A stretch of DNA of 7,978 nt from Spirochaetales bacterium (lineage in GTDB: Bacteria > Spirochaetota > Spirochaetia > DSM-16054 > Sediminispirochaetaceae). Positions 4,636-7,978 of this stretch are shown in pieces. Location of the stretch: assembly GCA_021767325.1 (NCBI GenBank), contig JAASTM010000090.1, positions 1 to 7,978 on the forward strand, given 5' to 3'. Within the stretch, counting starts at the first letter, position 1; every line of letters begins with the position of its first letter. The notes under the pieces are model-generated. The model had not been told where the DNA came from, made no database searches, and saw only the letters and a program-made list of their open reading frames with translations. The translations under genes were made by a program, and so were the position numbers.

Positions 4636-6756
4636 ATGGCGAAAACAATTTTAATTGTAACAACCGAGGCTCTATCTGTTGAATCGCACGCCCATACACT
4701 CGAGGAATTCGGATATCAGTCAATCATAGTGCATAATGAAGACGATGCAACCGACCTTCTCGATAAAAGGCCAGAAATTTCGCTGGTTCTTTTGGATACC
4801 GATTTAGGATCACTTAGCGTCACCAGCCGTGCCGCCCGTGAAATCCTCAATCACCGCGATCTGCCAATAGTGTTCCTTGTCAGCGAAGCTGACCACAGGT
4901 TTGCCGAAAAACTATCCGATGTAACCAGTTACGGTTTCTTACCAAAGGATGCCCCGCAGCTCTATCTGATTGAATCTATCAATATGGCTTTCAAGCTCTA
5001 CGCCGCCCACCACGCAACTAAGGAGAGCGAAGAAAAATACCGGGTTGCTTTTATAACCAGCCCCGATTCGGTCACTATCAACAGAATCGACGGACTCTAT
5101 GTGGATATAAACGAAGGCTTCAGCAATCTCACCGGATACAGCCGGGAGGATGTAATCGGCAAGCTCTCCACCGAAATAGATATCTGGGCTGTTCCTGAGG
5201 ACCGGGCCCGCATGGTAGATGCTCTACAGACGGCTGGAAGGGTAGAGAACCTCGAATCGGTGTTTCGCTGCAAAGATGGGAGTTTGAAAACCGGTCTCAT
5301 GTCGGCCCAGATTATCAGCATACAGAACCAACCGCATATACTCTCCATCACCCGTGACATTACCGGTAAAAAGCAGGTCGAAGAGCAGCTGAAGACCAGC
5401 GAACACCGCTACCGGTCAATCTTCGACAATGCGGCTGACGGCATTCTCATAGGAAACAACCAGGGAATCATTACCGACGCGAATATATCCATAACCGATC
5501 TTACCGGCTATTCCCGGGAAGAGCTGCTCGGCCAGAGCATCAACAAGCTTTTCGACCCGGATATCCTAGAGGCACAGCCCCTGCGCTACGATTTAGTCTA
5601 TGCCGGTACAACCGTGCAGCGCGAGCGTACTATCCTCACGAAAGCGGGACGCCGTGTGCCGGTTGTCATGAACACCCGCAAAGTCGAGGACAACGTGCTA
5701 CAGGCTATTTTTCACGATGTTTCCCAGCTCCGGGCAGCCGAAGAGTCGCTGCGTGAGAGCGAGGAGCGCTTCCGCTTGGCAGTGGAGGGGACCCGGGACG
5801 GGCTGTGGGACTGGAATCTGCAGACCAATGAGGCCTACCACTCCGACCGCTTCGCCACCATGCTGGGCTATTCTACGGATGAACTCCCGGACACGAACGA
5901 GGCGTGGAGCGATTTGCTGCATCCGGAGGATAAAGCCGAGGCATTTCGGCGGGTTGAGGAGTACCTGCAAGGAAGAACCGGTTTCTATGAATCCACTTTC
6001 CGGTTGCGGGCCAAGGACGGTTCATATCGCTGGATCACCGGGCGAGGGAAAGCCTTGTTCGATGAGGGGGATAACCCAATCCGGTTTGTCGGTTTCAATA
6101 CCGACATCACTAAACAGAAAAATCAGGAGGAAGAGGTAAACCGTCTGCTCGAGGAGAAGGAGTATTTACTGGCGGAGGTTACCCACCGGGTAAAAAACAA
6201 TTTGGCAATGGTATCCTCCCTCATCAACCTGAAGCAATCCGCACTTCAGGATAAAATCGACTTATCCGACCTCAAACATCAGATCAATGCCATCAGAATT
6301 GTCCACGACAAACTGCATACCACCCAGGAGTATTCGACCATCGAGTTCGAAACCTACAGCCGCGAACTCCTGCGGGAAATCTTCGCAGCCCCGGCTGCAC
6401 CACCGGTAAAGCTGGACATGGATGTATGCAAAGCTGCGATACCGGTTAAATCAATCATCCCGCTGGGCCTCATTTTAAATGAGATTGCCACGAACGCTAT
6501 CAAATACGGTTTTGCCCCCGATGTCGAGGCTCGCTTCGGTGTACAGCTTCGTAAAGTCGATTCCGAAAAGCAGTACCAGCTGACCCTTTCCAACAGTGGA
6601 AACAGGTTAGAAATCGATCCGCGCAGTGAGGAAATAGAGACAGTGGGTTTGCGGCTGGTGGATGCCCTCGTCGATCAGCTCCGCGGGCGGATGGAGGTAC
6701 ATAGAACGCCGGAAACCGCCTTCAAGATCACTTTCCCGATTCCCAGCGCCGGGTAA
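4636..6756 (+). CDS. Hybrid sensor histidine kinase, REC-PAS-PAS-PAS-HisKA_2-HATPase
   Basis: A 706-residue soluble kinase with no transmembrane segment, so it senses a cytoplasmic signal. Order: receiver domain about 1-120; PAS1 about 133-250, ending SITRDITGKK; PAS2 about 257-372; PAS3 about 377-497, ending FVGFNTDITKQK; short coiled linker; HisKA_2 dimerisation domain with phospho-acceptor His517 in VTHRVKNN; ATPase domain with N-box LNEIATNA (Asn615, Asn620) and G2-like VGLRLVDALVDQL. The receiver keeps the phosphorylatable Asp54 and Lys104. However, the acidic pair that normally binds Mg2+ is Thr9-Thr10, and the switch Ser/Thr is Val82. The G1 box reads SNSGNRL, with Asn for the usual Asp; I recall this variant from related spirochaete-type kinases. 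No separate response regulator is adjacent, so its output partner is elsewhere. The start has only a weak GGA (4627-4629) as ribosome site. Confidence 0.94.
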   Translation: MAKTILIVTTEALSVESHAHTLEEFGYQSIIVHNEDDATDLLDKRPEISLVLLDTDLGSLSVTSRAAREILNHRDLPIVFLVSEADHRFAEKLSDVTSYGFLPKDAPQLYLIESINMAFKLYAAHHATKESEEKYRVAFITSPDSVTINRIDGLYVDINEGFSNLTGYSREDVIGKLSTEIDIWAVPEDRARMVDALQTAGRVENLESVFRCKDGSLKTGLMSAQIISIQNQPHILSITRDITGKKQVEEQLKTSEHRYRSIFDNAADGILIGNNQGIITDANISITDLTGYSREELLGQSINKLFDPDILEAQPLRYDLVYAGTTVQRERTILTKAGRRVPVVMNTRKVEDNVLQAIFHDVSQLRAAEESLRESEERFRLAVEGTRDGLWDWNLQTNEAYHSDRFATMLGYSTDELPDTNEAWSDLLHPEDKAEAFRRVEEYLQGRTGFYESTFRLRAKDGSYRWITGRGKALFDEGDNPIRFVGFNTDITKQKNQEEEVNRLLEEKEYLLAEVTHRVKNNLAMVSSLINLKQSALQDKIDLSDLKHQINAIRIVHDKLHTTQEYSTIEFETYSRELLREIFAAPAAPPVKLDMDVCKAAIPVKSIIPLGLILNEIATNAIKYGFAPDVEARFGVQLRKVDSEKQYQLTLSNSGNRLEIDPRSEEIETVGLRLVDALVDQLRGRMEVHRTPETAFKITFPIPSAG

Positions 6757-6832
6757 TAAGCTTCTCGTATATTTTTTATGAAAATGCATTTTTTTTTGAA
6801 CTTTTGTTCTTTTATGGCTACGTTTACAACAT

Positions 6833-6843
6833 AGGAGGAGGAG
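6833..6843 (+). promoter_or_regulatory. Strong extended Shine-Dalgarno of the SppA homologue
   Basis: AGGAGGAGGAG ends 5 nt before the ATG at 6849 and fixes that start. It is far stronger than the sites of the other genes here. A convincing -35/-10 pair is not visible in the 92-bp gap after the kinase, which instead holds an AAAATGCATTTT palindrome (6781-6792) running into nine T (6789-6797). Confidence 0.8.
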
Positions 6844-6848
6844 ACTAC

Positions 6849-7978
6849 ATGAAAAAGTACATTCTTATTACAGTTGCACTGTTAGTATCGATCAGCTTTC
6901 TTTCGGCTGTTCCCAAGCAAACTCATGAGAGCGTGTCGCTCGCCAGTTCGGTGAGCGGCGGATTCGTCAACCCGGCTGTTCTCAGTTACGGACATGGAAC
7001 CGGTCTCGGATATCTCCAAGACTACGACGCTAATGAATTTACAGAAGATTTTAGCTTATATCTGCATACAAAAGCCTTGGGCTACGCCTACTCGCAGGAA
7101 CTCGGTCAGGATTTTCACACTCTCTCATTTTCCTTTCCCTTAGCCGAGAACCTCTATTTTGGTTCAGCTTTACGGACCAATAATTTTGAATCCGATACAT
7201 CCACCTGGAATTTCGGTGCGCTCCTGCGCCCGGCCGACTTCATTTCAGTCGGAGCAACTGCCAGTGTTCCTCCGGAGGGAGAGGAGCAATATACCACCGG
7301 AATAGCTCTGCGACCTTTGGCATTCGGCATGCCGCAGGCAGCTCACCGCATCAGCCTGTTCGCCGATCTTCCGTGGACCACAGAAGAAATCAGCCTACCT
7401 AAAGTGGGGCTGCACTTCGAACCGGTCAACGGGCTGCAGGCCCGGTTCGGCTACGATCTGGAAAACGAGGCGCTGGGTTTCTCTTTCAGCGTTGCACTTT
7501 CAGCGGTAAATGGAGGTTCCGCAGTTTCAACCGACTCAACCGGCTCGTTTGAATCCGGCACAGCCTACCTGCAGTTCGCGCCGCAGCCCTTCAACTATCC
7601 AGAAGGCTTCGGTAAAGAGCTTTACGCCCAGTACGATTTAGGACCGGCGGTATTCGAGGCCCCGCAGGGCATGCGTACTGGTCCCTTCTATTTTGTTATG
7701 GAGGAGAATTCACTCCTGTACATTCTCGATGAGCTCGATAAAGTAGCAGACGATCCGTCGATTAAAGGACTGGTGTTCGTGAATCAACACCCCCGGATGT
7801 CACTCAGCACCATGCGGGAACTGCGGGATGCTCTCCTGCATCTCAAGAATCAGGGCAAAAAGATAGTTTTCTACAGTGATTACATGAACCGGGTAGAATA
7901 CACCCTGGCGGCATCCACCGCTGATGCACTGTATCTGCATCCCCGCGGGACTCTCGATCTGCGCGGACTCTCCGCATC
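6849..7978 (+). CDS. sppA: Signal peptide peptidase SppA-like (S49) protein with barrel-like N-terminal region, 3' truncated by window
   Basis: 376 codons are visible and the frame is still open at the window end. Residues 1-20 (MKKYILITVALLVSISFLSA) form a Sec signal peptide with no lipobox Cys. Residues of about 21-235 show repeated short alternating polar/hydrophobic strands rich in aromatics, such as LRPADFISVGATASV and HFEPVNGLQARFGYDL; this resembles an outer-membrane beta-barrel. From about residue 280, FYFVMEENSLLYILDELDKVADDPSIKGLVF, then LRELRDALLHLKNQGKKIVFYSD-like and YTLAASTADALYLHPRGTLDLRGLSA segments match the first half of the S49 fold of 67-kDa SppA. In that family a Ser/Lys dyad cleaves leftover signal peptides in the envelope. 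The catalytic Lys and Ser should lie past the window end, so activity cannot be judged. The gene follows the kinase by 92 bp on the same strand. Confidence 0.82.
   Translation, partial: MKKYILITVALLVSISFLSAVPKQTHESVSLASSVSGGFVNPAVLSYGHGTGLGYLQDYDANEFTEDFSLYLHTKALGYAYSQELGQDFHTLSFSFPLAENLYFGSALRTNNFESDTSTWNFGALLRPADFISVGATASVPPEGEEQYTTGIALRPLAFGMPQAAHRISLFADLPWTTEEISLPKVGLHFEPVNGLQARFGYDLENEALGFSFSVALSAVNGGSAVSTDSTGSFESGTAYLQFAPQPFNYPEGFGKELYAQYDLGPAVFEAPQGMRTGPFYFVMEENSLLYILDELDKVADDPSIKGLVFVNQHPRMSLSTMRELRDALLHLKNQGKKIVFYSDYMNRVEYTLAASTADALYLHPRGTLDLRGLSA

Noticed and set aside
5717..6139. 140-codon plus-strand frame inside the kinase
   Set aside because: An out-of-frame shadow of the PAS3 coding region with Arg/Cys-rich composition.

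Overview
The window is about 8 kb of ordinary bacterial chromosome with moderate G+C. It looks most like a free-living spirochaete-type Gram-negative. This assignment is an inference from protein style: a REC-PAS-PAS-PAS-HisKA_2 kinase with an Asn-type G1 box, and an SppA homologue with a predicted beta-barrel N-terminus. No rRNA or other decisive marker is present. I see no phage, insertion sequence or CRISPR array.

Layout. (1) 1-179: the 3' half of an initiator tRNA-fMet runs in from the left edge, followed by a rho-independent terminator. Next comes a compact structured element whose ends are an inverted and a direct copy of the tRNA 3' end; the right copy supplies the stop codon of the next gene. 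(2) 177-2438, minus strand: an FAD-dependent oxidoreductase and, upstream of it, an IclR-family regulator. Each has its own recognisable promoter and Shine-Dalgarno site. (3) 2439-2716: a divergent control region with several dyads. (4) 2717-3619, plus strand: a phosphotransbutyrylase-type acyltransferase with no adjacent kinase. (5) 3652-4503, minus strand: an RNase D-type DEDDy exonuclease, convergent with the acyltransferase. (6) 4504-4635: a second divergent control region with an 11-bp tandem repeat and a 24-bp dyad. (7) 4636-6756, plus strand: a cytoplasmic hybrid sensor kinase. (8) 6849-7978, plus strand: a secreted or envelope protein with an SppA/S49 peptidase region, cut by the window end.

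How the genes may work together. The IclR regulator sits between the oxidoreductase and the divergent acyltransferase, so it probably controls one or both in response to a small carbon compound. The substrate cannot be read from sequence. RNase D and the kinase are divergent and probably unrelated in function. The SppA homologue follows the kinase by 92 bp with its own strong ribosome-binding site.

Most interesting points: the tRNA-tail-bounded element at the left edge; two genes (acyltransferase and RNase D) whose extended -10 boxes lie 6-7 nt before the start codon with no Shine-Dalgarno, as expected for leaderless mRNAs; a receiver domain lacking its acidic pocket and switch Ser/Thr; and the barrel-like/S49 protein. 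I found no convincing previously undescribed multi-gene system.
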